From positions 1 through 19,820 of the forward strand of contig CAAGDZ010000346.1 of assembly GCA_900768735.1 (NCBI GenBank): 19,820 nucleotides of DNA, given 5' to 3'. The position numbers and the translations under genes are program-made. The stretch is from Oscillospiraceae bacterium. GTDB taxonomy: Bacteria; Bacillota; Clostridia; Oscillospirales; Ruminococcaceae. The stretch's first letter is position 1. Each line of letters starts with the position of its first letter. The notes below the pieces were generated by a model that was not told the DNA's origin, did no database searches, and saw only the letters and a list, made by a program, of their open reading frames with translations. Positions 8,284-14,637 of the stretch are shown piece after piece.

Positions 8284-8286
8284 TTT
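8230..8286 (+). repeat. 57-bp direct repeat, left copy (3' end of trpA)
   Basis: The last 18 codons of trpA including the stop, plus three bases, are identical to 9821-9877. Identity starts and stops sharply: the bases outside differ on both sides (C against T before, C against T after). Confidence 0.97.
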
Positions 8287-8318
8287 CAGCGGCAATCAGT
8301 CGATAGATTGTAGAATTA

Positions 8319-8366
8319 GAAAATCCACTTTTGACAGGAGTGTCAGAAGTGGATTTTTGTATTTTT
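8319..8366 (+). terminator. Bidirectional terminator between trpA and the lipoprotein gene
   Basis: A 16-bp stem (8321-8336 with 8341-8356, one G-T) with loop GGAG is followed by TTGTATTTTT. On the minus strand the stem is followed by TTTTCTAATT. It should end both the trp transcript and the convergent lipoprotein transcript. It lies inside the islet. Confidence 0.93.
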
Positions 8367-8388
8367 ATAAATTAGGAAATTGCCTTTT

Positions 8389-9288
8389 TTATCTCTTTTT
8401 AAGTTTCTCCACATCCTTTTTAAAGTCTTCTATTCTTTTCTCGGCTTTGTCCATATCATCTTTAAATACTTTGCCTCTTACATCAGACCAAAAATCGTAA
8501 ACATCAGAGCGGAAGTCTGACCAACTTTCATATACATCAGAGCGAGTATTGCTCCACATCTTATATTCACCTGAGTGCGCGTCAGACCATTCTGCGTAAG
8601 GCGCAGTATCGTACGCGTCGTCTAAAATGCCGTCATAAAAATCTTTGTACATATCATCAAGAATGCCATCGTAGATTTCGTCATATATTTCACTTCCGGC
8701 ATCATCATAGACATTATCGTATAATTCTCCCAGGTCATCATATTTGTCTCCTTTGGGCTTGTCTGAGCCGACAATAATTTGCGCATAGTTCAAGCTATAT
8801 TCATACATTCTGATACACAAATCATTATTTGTTTTGTTGACTTTAGAATAAAACTCTTCGATTTTTTCGGTATTTGCCAAATATTTATCGTATGTATCAA
8901 TATCAGTTTTTATTTGTTCGTACTCCGCAGTAAGCTCGGAAAGGGTGCCATCAACATCTTTAGCTACAATATCATTAAGTTCTTCTATGGTACTCGCGAA
9001 AGCTTCGGTCGGAGCTGCTGAGTTTTCTTCGGCTGAGGCTTCGCTTGTTACGAAACTTTCAGGTTCTTTACTTTCTGATTTTGCTTCAGATGTTTCTTCT
9101 TTTGAACTGCTGTCATAGTCATAACTGCTATCAGCTGCTTTGCTTTCCGAGCCGCTCTCATAGCTTGAGGTACTCTCGGCTGGTTTACTCTCATAGCTGT
9201 CATTTGCATTTTTCTCACTTGCGCAGGCGGTTGCGGACAAAAGTGCCGACACAGCGAGTATAGCTACTGTTACTCTTTTAAATTTCAT
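8389..9288 (-). CDS. Lipoprotein with Ser/Glu-rich linker and Tyr/Asp and Trp periodic helices
   Basis: I do not recognise the family. The 299-aa protein starts with a lipoprotein signal (MKFKRVTVAILAVSALLS), with C22 after ATA as probable lipidated cysteine. A Ser/Glu-rich low-complexity linker spans about 23-95, then a probably helical region of about 97-170. Residues 189-232 repeat a four-residue pattern, hydrophobic-Tyr/Leu-Asp-x (LYDN, VYDD, IYDE, IYDG, ILDD and so on). Residues 234-277 form four 11-residue units each starting with Trp (W234, W245, W256, W267) in the pattern WSDxRSDVY. A charged helix rich in Lys/Glu/Asp ends the protein. GGAGG lies 8 bases before the ATG. It is probably anchored outside the membrane; role unknown. 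Confidence 0.85.
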   Translation of the reverse strand: MKFKRVTVAILAVSALLSATACASEKNANDSYESKPAESTSSYESGSESKAADSSYDYDSSSKEETSEAKSESKEPESFVTSEASAEENSAAPTEAFASTIEELNDIVAKDVDGTLSELTAEYEQIKTDIDTYDKYLANTEKIEEFYSKVNKTNNDLCIRMYEYSLNYAQIIVGSDKPKGDKYDDLGELYDNVYDDAGSEIYDEIYDGILDDMYKDFYDGILDDAYDTAPYAEWSDAHSGEYKMWSNTRSDVYESWSDFRSDVYDFWSDVRGKVFKDDMDKAEKRIEDFKKDVEKLKKR

Positions 9289-9393
9289 GATATAATCCTC
9301 CGTGAATAGTTTTTGCAGACTTATAATAAAATTGACGAGTCCTCTCTTAATTATGCAATTGATTTTTATAATCAGTAGGTGGCTCTTTAAGTG

Positions 9394-9422
9394 ATTATAT
9401 CACATACTACGCAAAAAGTCAA
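9394..9422 (-). promoter_or_regulatory. Promoter of the lipoprotein gene
   Basis: Read on the minus strand, TTGACT (9417-9422) and TATAAT (9394-9399) are separated by 17 bases, near consensus. This gives a 5' UTR of about 100 nt before the ATG at 9288. Confidence 0.85.
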
Positions 9423-9440
9423 CTAAATTCGCACATAAAA

Positions 9441-9481
9441 TTAACTATATTATTACACCATTGTGATAAACTAATAGTTAA
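9441..9481 (+). promoter_or_regulatory. Probable operator and promoter of the small XRE regulator
   Basis: A perfect 8-bp inverted repeat, TTAACTAT (9441-9448) and ATAGTTAA (9474-9481), brackets a candidate promoter. TTAACT 9441-9446 would be the -35 box and GATAAA at 9465-9470, preceded by TG, a weak extended -10. A smaller imperfect dyad TTACAC/GTGATAA lies in the middle. The location between two divergent genes, directly before an XRE gene, suggests autoregulation, possibly also touching the lipoprotein promoter about 20 bases away. This is inferred from symmetry and position. Confidence 0.45.
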
Positions 9482-9495
9482 GCGGAGGTGTGAAT

Positions 9496-9798
9496 ATGGT
9501 TAATTTCAGCGAACGACTAAAAGAATTAAGAAAACAGGCAGGACTTACCCAAGGTCAGTTAGCCGAAAAAATCTGGGTCACCAAAGCAACTATCTGCTAT
9601 TATGAGCAGTCCGAGCGCAACCCCTCTCCCGAGGTGCTTATAAAGCTTGCGAATGTTTTTCATGTATCGACTGATTATCTGCTCGGGATTGATAAGAAGC
9701 AACGGTATCTTGACGTCAGTGATTTGCCCGATGAAGATGTCGAGCTTTTACAGCATACGGTTGATTTGTTGCGGAGAAAAAATGAAAACAGCAAATAA
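9496..9798 (+). CDS. Small XRE-family helix-turn-helix regulator
   Basis: It is a 100-aa DNA-binding protein. The XRE/Cro-type HTH covers about residues 5-63: FSERLKELRKQAGLTQGQLA, a recognition helix around KATICYYEQSERNPS, and the closing LANVFHVSTDYLLGID. The last 35 residues are a short acidic then Arg/Lys tail and could dimerise. The ATG at 9496 is preferred over a GTG at 9490 because GGAGG at 9484-9488 sits seven bases before the ATG but only one before the GTG. It is divergent from the lipoprotein gene inside the islet and probably controls it or itself. The gene ends 22 bases before the right copy of the trpA-end repeat, with no terminator seen. Confidence 0.93.
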   Translation: MVNFSERLKELRKQAGLTQGQLAEKIWVTKATICYYEQSERNPSPEVLIKLANVFHVSTDYLLGIDKKQRYLDVSDLPDEDVELLQHTVDLLRRKNENSK

Positions 9799-9820
9799 AA
9801 CAGTAACTAGGCATATAGCT

Positions 9821-9877
9821 GAGCTGTATAATTATGCAAAGAGGATGAAAGAGGGATGCCTTAGGGCGGAGTGATTT
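9821..9877 (+). repeat. 57-bp direct repeat, right copy (detached trpA 3' end)
   Basis: Exact copy of 8230-8286. It still reads as the trpA C-terminus (ELYNYAKRMKEGCLRAE, stop at 9872-9874) but is not attached to a trpA gene. It probably marks the original downstream side of trpA, 102 bases before the tautomerase start codon. Confidence 0.97.
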
Positions 9878-9897
9878 TGTTTAGGCTCTCGGTTTAG

Positions 9898-9926
9898 TTG
9901 ACTTCCCCTCAAAAACCCGCTATAAT
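9898..9926 (+). promoter_or_regulatory. Promoter of the tautomerase gene
   Basis: TTGACT (9898-9903), 17 bases, then TATAAT (9921-9926). A short dyad TCCGGCA/TGCCGGA (9938-9944, 9947-9953) lies at or just after the expected start point and could be an operator or a 5' hairpin. Confidence 0.88.
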
Positions 9927-9978
9927 AAATTTACCCCTCCGGCATCTGCCGGACAAAAACACGCAAAGGAGATTTACC

Positions 9979-10320
9979 ATGCCGTTTATCAATGTAAAAA
10001 CCAACGCAAAGGTTCCCGCCGAAAAAGCGGAAGCAATCAAGGCGGGTCTGGGTCGTTCAATCACCGCAATCCCCGGAAAGTCCGAGGGCTGGCTCATGGT
10101 CGGCATCGAGGACGAATATACCCTCTACTTCAAAGGCACAGACGAGCCCGCTGCAATGGTCGAGGTAAGCTTGTACGGAAACGCCTCGCCAAATGCGCTT
10201 ACAACGCTCACCGGTCATATAACCGGTCTGCTGTTCGATACGCTCGGAATATCCGCCGACAGGATATATGTAAGCTATATGTGCACGGAAAACTGGGGCT
10301 GGAACGGCTCGAATTTCTGA
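9979..10320 (+). CDS. MIF-like tautomerase (phenylpyruvate tautomerase family)
   Basis: It is a 113-aa member of the macrophage migration inhibitory factor family, which tautomerises aromatic 2-oxo acids such as phenylpyruvate as a trimer. Met is followed directly by Pro (MPFINVKTN), which becomes the catalytic N-terminal proline after Met removal. K34 aligns with the MIF active-site lysine (MIF K32). The C-terminal DRIYVSYMCTENWGWNGSNF closely tracks the MIF ending DRVYINYY...VGWNNSTF. AAGGAGA seven bases before the ATG fixes the start; reading further upstream runs into the promoter. It has its own promoter, but before the islet it may have lain next to trpA. Natural substrate unknown. Confidence 0.88.
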   Translation: MPFINVKTNAKVPAEKAEAIKAGLGRSITAIPGKSEGWLMVGIEDEYTLYFKGTDEPAAMVEVSLYGNASPNALTTLTGHITGLLFDTLGISADRIYVSYMCTENWGWNGSNF

Positions 10321-10340
10321 CATAATTCCCGATAATAATT

Positions 10341-10373
10341 ATACCCTGAGAGATTTTTGTCTTCTCAGGGTAT
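10341..10373. terminator. Hairpin between convergent tautomerase and XRE genes
   Basis: An 11-bp perfect stem, ATACCCTGAGA (10341-10351) with TCTCAGGGTAT (10363-10373). The T-tract is weak on the plus strand (TTGTTAT) and on the minus strand (AATTATTAT). Position between converging genes favours a bidirectional terminator. Confidence 0.7.
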
Positions 10374-10376
10374 TTG

Positions 10377-10961
10377 TTATATATCCATATAAAACAGTCC
10401 GTGCCGCGTACAATGCCATATCAGCCGACCGTGGGCGTACACGGGTATGCGCGCCTGCAATCCCCACTCGGGATATTGCCGGCAAATTATTATGCTGTCG
10501 CCTGTCACTAGCGCGACAAAAGAAATATAATGCTCTCTGCTCATTTCGTGCGACGAGGAAATGAAAAAGTCGTTTTCGACGATTTCTACCGAAAGCTTTT
10601 CATTGTCCGGCGCTTTTTGCGGCGTCATTTTGTTCAGCTTTTTCCCACAGCATGAAATACAGACGTCGGCCATCGAGGTTATCGGGTTTTTGCAGACAGG
10701 GCAGATATAAAAGCTTATATTTTTCATGTTGCCGCGAAAGGACGGATTTGCTTTCAGTTCTCCCGAAAGAAGCTTTTCCAAATCAATGCTGAAAATGCCC
10801 GATAAATCCGATAGCAGGGAAATGTCGGGACAGCCCAGCCCCCGCTCCCATTTAGATACCGCTTTGTCGCTTACATTCAGCTTTTTTGCAAGCTGAAGCT
10901 GTGTCATATTGTTTTCTTTTCGCAGTTTACAGATAAGACTGCCGATTTTTGCATTATCCAT
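10377..10961 (-). CDS. XRE regulator fused to zinc ribbon and superoxide-reductase-like domain
   Basis: It is 194 aa. Residues 5-68 are an XRE HTH (KIGSLICKLRKENNMTQLQL, then VSDKAVSKWERGLGCPD). Residues 86-105 hold a zinc ribbon, CPVC (87-90) and CISCC (101-105). The C-terminal part, about 121-194, resembles the iron domain of desulfoferrodoxin/superoxide reductase: HEMSREHYISFVAL (138-151) tracks the family HPMEEEHYIEW, and HCTRHGLF (183-190) tracks YCNLHGxW. This gives H138, H144, C184 and H187 as likely metal ligands. The earlier family histidine in EKHVP appears as EKL here. I infer a regulator that senses oxygen species or metal through this domain. It has its own promoter and an AAAGGAGG ribosome binding site. 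Confidence 0.82.
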   Translation of the reverse strand: MDNAKIGSLICKLRKENNMTQLQLAKKLNVSDKAVSKWERGLGCPDISLLSDLSGIFSIDLEKLLSGELKANPSFRGNMKNISFYICPVCKNPITSMADVCISCCGKKLNKMTPQKAPDNEKLSVEIVENDFFISSSHEMSREHYISFVALVTGDSIIICRQYPEWGLQARIPVYAHGRLIWHCTRHGLFYMDI

Positions 10962-10984
10962 GTGTCGGCCTCCTTTACAACTCC

Positions 10985-11013
10985 ATTATAGCAAAGAAAG
11001 CCTATGAATACAA
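10985..11013 (-). promoter_or_regulatory. Promoter of the XRE/SOR-like regulator gene
   Basis: On the minus strand TTGTAT (11008-11013), 17 bases, TATAAT (10985-10990). The gene's ribosome binding site AAAGGAGG follows shortly after. The promoter sits just beyond the end of the upstream hydrolase gene, for which I see no clear terminator, so some read-through is possible. Confidence 0.75.
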
Positions 11014-11056
11014 TAAACGCTCCGTAGAGTTATGAAAAACCGGGTTAATCAGGCAC

Positions 11057-12031
11057 TCAGTTCTGCATTTTTATCTGCTCGTCCTTTATCAGCGGATAAT
11101 GCACAATACTGTCGCCGTCAAGGTTTTCATGGTGCATATCCACCGCCGTTATCTGATGGTTGTCGTATGTCGTGTAGTAATAGATACCCTTGTCCGCATT
11201 ACAGCAGGAGGTATAAAGCGTGATCTCATACTTTCCCTCGTCTACCTCACAGCAGCCGCACTGCTGGTCAACCGAGCCTAATATATGAAAGAACTGGCTT
11301 ATGCTCTCGCTCTCGGTGTCGCCCGAAATAGAGTTCATTTTTGTAAAGGCAACCCTTACAAAGCGCGACTGGGAGGATAAATCTCCCGGCAGTCCGAGCG
11401 CACCCATGCCTCGGCTGTAGGTTGAGAGCGGCAGCTTGTCAGAGAACAGATTTTTCGGCTGTCTTGGTGACAGGTGCATATAATTATTCAGCATGAACAT
11501 CTGCTCGTCAAACGGCGGGTTGTTTGTCAATACTCCCGCGGGGTTATCGTATATCATCAGCCCCTTGTCAATAGCTTCTACCGTTATCGCGCTGTCGCGG
11601 TCGGCTATTATCCAGTGGAGCTGTGCCACGGGGAGCTGAGCGGAAAAAGGCGCATCGGTGAGATTTATTTTTCCGAGCAGTGCCCGCGCCTCTTTTACGC
11701 TTGCACACTGGGATAAAATCCACGGGATAAATTCAAACTGGGCGATGTTGTCCTTTCCCTGTACCGATTTGTTATACCTCGCGTTTCCGACAAAGTTCAG
11801 TCCCGCCATGCCGAGCCCCTTTTCGTTTATACCGTCATAATAGAGCGGATAATTGTCGGAAATATACGCCATGCCGATTATCGCATAGTGGCTGTTTAAT
11901 GCGCCCGCCTCGCGTAAATTGAATGTGAAATTGCGCGGAGTTATCGTAACCTCGTCGCCGTAGGAAAACTCGTAGTCGAGCGTCCTGCCGAAATAAAAAT
12001 CCTTTGTTTTGTATGTTGCCGCCGTACACAT
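11057..12031 (-). CDS. Choloylglycine hydrolase family protein, probable bile salt hydrolase
   Basis: It is a 324-aa Ntn-type amide hydrolase. It starts Met-Cys (MCTAATY), so C2 becomes the catalytic N-terminal nucleophile. The other family active-site residues are in place: R16 and D19 (GRTLDYE), N79 (GMAGLNF), N170/N171 (VLTNNPPF) and R223 (SSQSRFVRVAF). An Asn in the GLNF position is the form usual in bile salt hydrolases; penicillin V acylases tend to have Tyr. No signal peptide is seen, so it is cytoplasmic. It would deconjugate glycine- or taurine-linked bile acids. Other N-acyl amides remain possible substrates. CGGAGG precedes the ATG by seven bases. Confidence 0.88.
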   Translation of the reverse strand: MCTAATYKTKDFYFGRTLDYEFSYGDEVTITPRNFTFNLREAGALNSHYAIIGMAYISDNYPLYYDGINEKGLGMAGLNFVGNARYNKSVQGKDNIAQFEFIPWILSQCASVKEARALLGKINLTDAPFSAQLPVAQLHWIIADRDSAITVEAIDKGLMIYDNPAGVLTNNPPFDEQMFMLNNYMHLSPRQPKNLFSDKLPLSTYSRGMGALGLPGDLSSQSRFVRVAFTKMNSISGDTESESISQFFHILGSVDQQCGCCEVDEGKYEITLYTSCCNADKGIYYYTTYDNHQITAVDMHHENLDGDSIVHYPLIKDEQIKMQN

Positions 12032-12080
12032 AATAATGCCTCCGAAAAATTTTCATTTTATGGGGTGAATTACCTCTTTA

Positions 12081-12109
12081 ATTATATCACCACTGCGCCT
12101 GCAAGTCAA
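12081..12109 (-). promoter_or_regulatory. Promoter of the choloylglycine hydrolase gene
   Basis: On the minus strand TTGACT (12104-12109), 17 bases, TATAAT (12081-12086). The leader to the ATG is about 45 nt. Confidence 0.87.
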
Positions 12110-12185
12110 ATGAAAGCACGATTAGATTAACTGTCACTTATAAAAAACTGCTTACTGTGACCGGTCAAAGCTGATACATAGGCTT

Positions 12186-12860
12186 TTACTTTCCGTTATA
12201 CAACGACAGGTTGTGATTTTCGTCGCATACTCCGAGAAAAATGTCCTTTGCGCCGTGATAGCCCTGTGATTTTACCTGCTGTTCAAGCCACTTTGCGTCA
12301 AGTCCCATACGTCGCAGGTTTTCGTCCAGTATTCTTCCGTCCATAATAACCTCGGTGAAAATCGTATCAGGCGCGGGCATAAGGTTCATATCCGACGGGT
12401 TTGCGGGTCGCTTGTCACAGACAGGAAGTATTGACAGCCTGCCGTTGCACTCAAAAACCGCCGTCTGTATATCGTTTATATTGAAATAACCCTCTTGTCT
12501 GCACATAATCATAAATTCGCTCAAATCGAGCTTTGCTTTTTTCATGTTTTCACGGTAGATTTTGCCGTTGTTCATTATTATAGTCGGCGTGCCGTTTACA
12601 TATTTTCGCATACGCGAAAATTTGCTTGTCAGTACGCTCAGCAGAAGCGAGATACCGCCGTAAATTATCATCGAGATAAGCGGCCGCCACGGGTTTTCTA
12701 GCTCGGTCGCAAGCTCTGCCGCGATAGAGCCAATGGTTATACCGGTTATATAATCAAAAAAGTCAAGCTGTGACACCTGCTTGTGTCCCATGATTTTAGC
12801 TATAAGAAATAAAGCAAGCACCGACAGCAAGGAGGTCAGAATGACATTTATAATATCCAT
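12186..12860 (-). CDS. DUF421/YetF-like membrane protein
   Basis: It is 224 aa. The start at 12860 (MDIINVILTSLLSVLALFLI) is preferred because a hydrophobic segment follows directly and AAAGGTG lies upstream. An in-frame extension to 13136 would add 92 residues unlike the family and would cross the promoter region. Three membrane segments are predicted at about 4-22, 36-53 and 60-78, with the family motif KQVSQLDFFDYITGITIGS (27-45). The C-terminal cytoplasmic part has GTPTIIMNNGKI (90-101), FMIMCRQEG (116-124) and a second similar subdomain. This matches the DUF421 family (B. subtilis YetF, YdfR and relatives), linked with envelope or spore functions. Biochemical role unknown. Confidence 0.88.
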   Translation of the reverse strand: MDIINVILTSLLSVLALFLIAKIMGHKQVSQLDFFDYITGITIGSIAAELATELENPWRPLISMIIYGGISLLLSVLTSKFSRMRKYVNGTPTIIMNNGKIYRENMKKAKLDLSEFMIMCRQEGYFNINDIQTAVFECNGRLSILPVCDKRPANPSDMNLMPAPDTIFTEVIMDGRILDENLRRMGLDAKWLEQQVKSQGYHGAKDIFLGVCDENHNLSLYNGK

Positions 12861-12915
12861 AAAATCGCACCTTTCATTAAGTTTTATGCAATAATTTTTT
12901 GCGAAAATCGGCGGT

Positions 12916-12944
12916 TTTATACAGCCGGAAGATTTATAAACCAA
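12916..12944 (-). promoter_or_regulatory. Candidate promoter of the DUF421 gene
   Basis: On the minus strand TTGGTT (12939-12944), 17 bases, TATAAA (12916-12921). The -35 box matches consensus in only three of six positions. A TTGACA also occurs further up (12976-12981 on the complement) but lacks a good -10 at the right distance. Confidence 0.45.
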
Positions 12945-13061
12945 TGCGGGTTGACATATTTTTATCAACAAAGCCCTGTCAATACCAACAAAAATTTCTG
13001 CGGTTATTCTTTCACTTTTCCTAAATATCGGCGGGATTTTCGCATTTATCCCCGCAAAATG

Positions 13062-13090
13062 TTGACAAAAGCGTGATTTTATGAGAAAAT
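13062..13090 (+). promoter_or_regulatory. Promoter of the GH25 muramidase gene
   Basis: TTGACA (13062-13067), 17 bases, then GAAAAT (13085-13090) preceded by TG one base upstream, an extended -10. A TATAAT at 13100-13105 lacks a good -35. The leader then forms a GGGTTG/CAACCC hairpin (13110-13115, 13124-13129) before the ribosome binding site. Confidence 0.65.
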
Positions 13091-13157
13091 AATAATATAT
13101 ATAATAAGAGGGTTGTCCTTTTTCAACCCACAGCATAAATTGTTAAAGGATTTGTTG

Positions 13158-14567
13158 ATGAAGCTGCATAAACGCATAATTGCCGCGGGTTTATCCGCGG
13201 TGCTGATGTTCGGCGCTTCTGCTCTGCCTATTGCCGCCGCGGCGGCAAATCCGTTCACATGGGACGGATGCTCGGCTCTTGCGGCAGAACGTACATATTA
13301 TATTTCCGATAACATAAGCGTGAGCGGAAGCTTTACCCTGCCTGCGGGCAGCCGCATAACGGTACTTAGCGGCGGCAGTATAAGCGTACCCGCCGGAAGC
13401 TCGCTTGCTATCGAAGGCGCACTCGTCATTGAAAACGGCGCATCGTTGAATGTTTCGGGTACTCTTTCGACAGGTGAGAACTCTTATTTTACCGTCAGCG
13501 GCATATTCGCCGCAGGCGCAGGCTCGTCGGTCAGTATATCGGGCGAGTTGCTCTGTACGGATTCGGCACAGGTCTCGCTTTTGGGAACAACACAGCTGAA
13601 TGAAAATTCTGCGCTGTACTCTTACGGCACGATTTATTCTTCAGGCAGTCTTACCGCTCTGTCCGCTGTAGAAATTTACGGTGGAGGTCTTACCGTCGCA
13701 GGAACGTTACAGCTCGGGGCGAACAGCAATACTAATATATCCGGCTCGCTTTCCGTGCTGAAAAACGCGGGAGTTATCAACAGCGGCTCGGTTATCCTCG
13801 GAGAAAACGCAAAATATTCATTATCCGGCACATTTATGAACAAGGGCGGCGGATATGTCACCGACAACCGCAAGGCGTACACCGACGATTCGATGACCCC
13901 GCAGGCGCTGTCACTATACACCTGTGACGCGCTTAAAGGAATTGATGTTTCGGCTTGGCAGGGTGATATAGACTGGGCAAAGGTAAAGCAGTCGGGCATA
14001 GATTTTGCAATAATACGCAGCAGCCGCGGAAGAATAAACGATGACTATCCGATGACCTCGGATTCGGAATTTCACGATAATATGCTCGGCGCGGCGAAAA
14101 ACGGAATAAACGTCGGGGTATATCATTACTGCTACGGCGAGACGGTAGACGAGGTGCGCGACGAGGCGCGTATGGTGCTCAGCCTTATACAGGGTTATGA
14201 TGTGTCTTATCCTATCATTTTTGATATTGAGGATAACTGGTATATAAAAAACGGCTACACAAAAGAAACGCTTACCGCCATGACCGCCGCGTTCTGTGAC
14301 GAAATCAGAAAAGCGGGTTATATGCCGATGGTTTATTCTTACGCGTCTTTTCTCGATTATTACCTCGATATGGACAGCATCAGCGAATACCCCGTTTGGG
14401 TGGCTCATGTCGGAGTAGATAAACCGTCTTACGACAGACAGTATTTTATCTGGCAGTATTCCTGGGAGGGAAGTATCAGCGGAATAGAGGGCGATGTTGA
14501 CCTCGATTATGCGTATGTAGATTTTGCAAGCTACATAAAAAATAACAAACTGAACGGTTATAAATAA
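13158..14567 (+). CDS. Secreted GH25 muramidase with repetitive N-terminal beta region
   Basis: It is 469 aa. A signal peptide covers about 1-29 (MKLHKRIIAAGLSAVLMFGA, cleavage after an Ala run). Residues about 48-228 are Gly/Ser-rich with short alternating beta patterns such as SGSISVPAGSSLAIEGALVI and SGSLSV...GSVILGENAKYSLSG, suggesting a beta-solenoid. The GH25 lysozyme domain spans about 260-465: GIDVSAWQGDIDW (261-273), VGVYHYCY (319-326), FDIED (355-359) with D356 and E358 the probable catalytic acids, YPVWVAHVG (411-419), FIWQYS (430-435) and a closing GDVDLDY. It would cut the glycan of peptidoglycan outside the cell. The ATG at 13158 has AAAGGA upstream and starts the signal peptide. 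Confidence 0.93.
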   Translation: MKLHKRIIAAGLSAVLMFGASALPIAAAAANPFTWDGCSALAAERTYYISDNISVSGSFTLPAGSRITVLSGGSISVPAGSSLAIEGALVIENGASLNVSGTLSTGENSYFTVSGIFAAGAGSSVSISGELLCTDSAQVSLLGTTQLNENSALYSYGTIYSSGSLTALSAVEIYGGGLTVAGTLQLGANSNTNISGSLSVLKNAGVINSGSVILGENAKYSLSGTFMNKGGGYVTDNRKAYTDDSMTPQALSLYTCDALKGIDVSAWQGDIDWAKVKQSGIDFAIIRSSRGRINDDYPMTSDSEFHDNMLGAAKNGINVGVYHYCYGETVDEVRDEARMVLSLIQGYDVSYPIIFDIEDNWYIKNGYTKETLTAMTAAFCDEIRKAGYMPMVYSYASFLDYYLDMDSISEYPVWVAHVGVDKPSYDRQYFIWQYSWEGSISGIEGDVDLDYAYVDFASYIKNNKLNGYK

Positions 14568-14590
14568 AAATAAAATAATGGGCGGACAGC

Positions 14591-14637
14591 AAAACCCACG
14601 CGCCGAAACGACGATTTTCACGGTGCGTGGGTTTTTA
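14591..14637 (+). terminator. Terminator of the GH25 gene
   Basis: AAAACCCACGC pairs with GCGTGGGTTTT, extended inward by GCCG/CGGT, and ends in a T-run (14632-14636). Confidence 0.92.

Larger units (their letters stand above)
8230..9877. mobile_element. Putative inserted islet flanked by duplicated trpA end
   Basis: A 1.53-kb unique segment (8287-9820) lies between two exact 57-bp copies of the trpA 3' end. It holds a bidirectional terminator, a lipoprotein gene and a divergent XRE regulator gene, and it reads more AT-rich than the trp genes. Duplication of a target gene's 3' end on the far side of an insert is the usual footprint of site-specific integration, with the target gene restored. 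No integrase, transposase or terminal inverted repeat is visible. It could therefore be an element remnant, a segment mobilised in trans, or a product of duplication by template switching. The direct repeat is certain; the origin is inference. Confidence 0.5.

Noticed and set aside
8389..9798. Toxin-antitoxin pair
   Set aside because: A lipoprotein with a signal peptide and a divergent XRE gene do not match the usual compact co-directional layout, and no toxin fold is recognisable.
9647..9874. Open frame joining part of the XRE gene in another frame to the trpA tail
   Set aside because: Most of it overlaps the well-supported XRE gene out of frame, and the tail is simply the duplicated trpA end.
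12158..12167. TGACCGGTCA palindrome as a terminator of the DUF421 gene
   Set aside because: The stem is only five pairs with no proper loop; a T-run follows on the minus strand but some ten bases further on. It is too weak to call.
12861..13136. N-terminal extension of the DUF421 protein
   Set aside because: The extra 92 residues do not resemble the family, precede the first membrane segment and overlap the divergent promoter region. The ATG at 12860 has a ribosome binding site.
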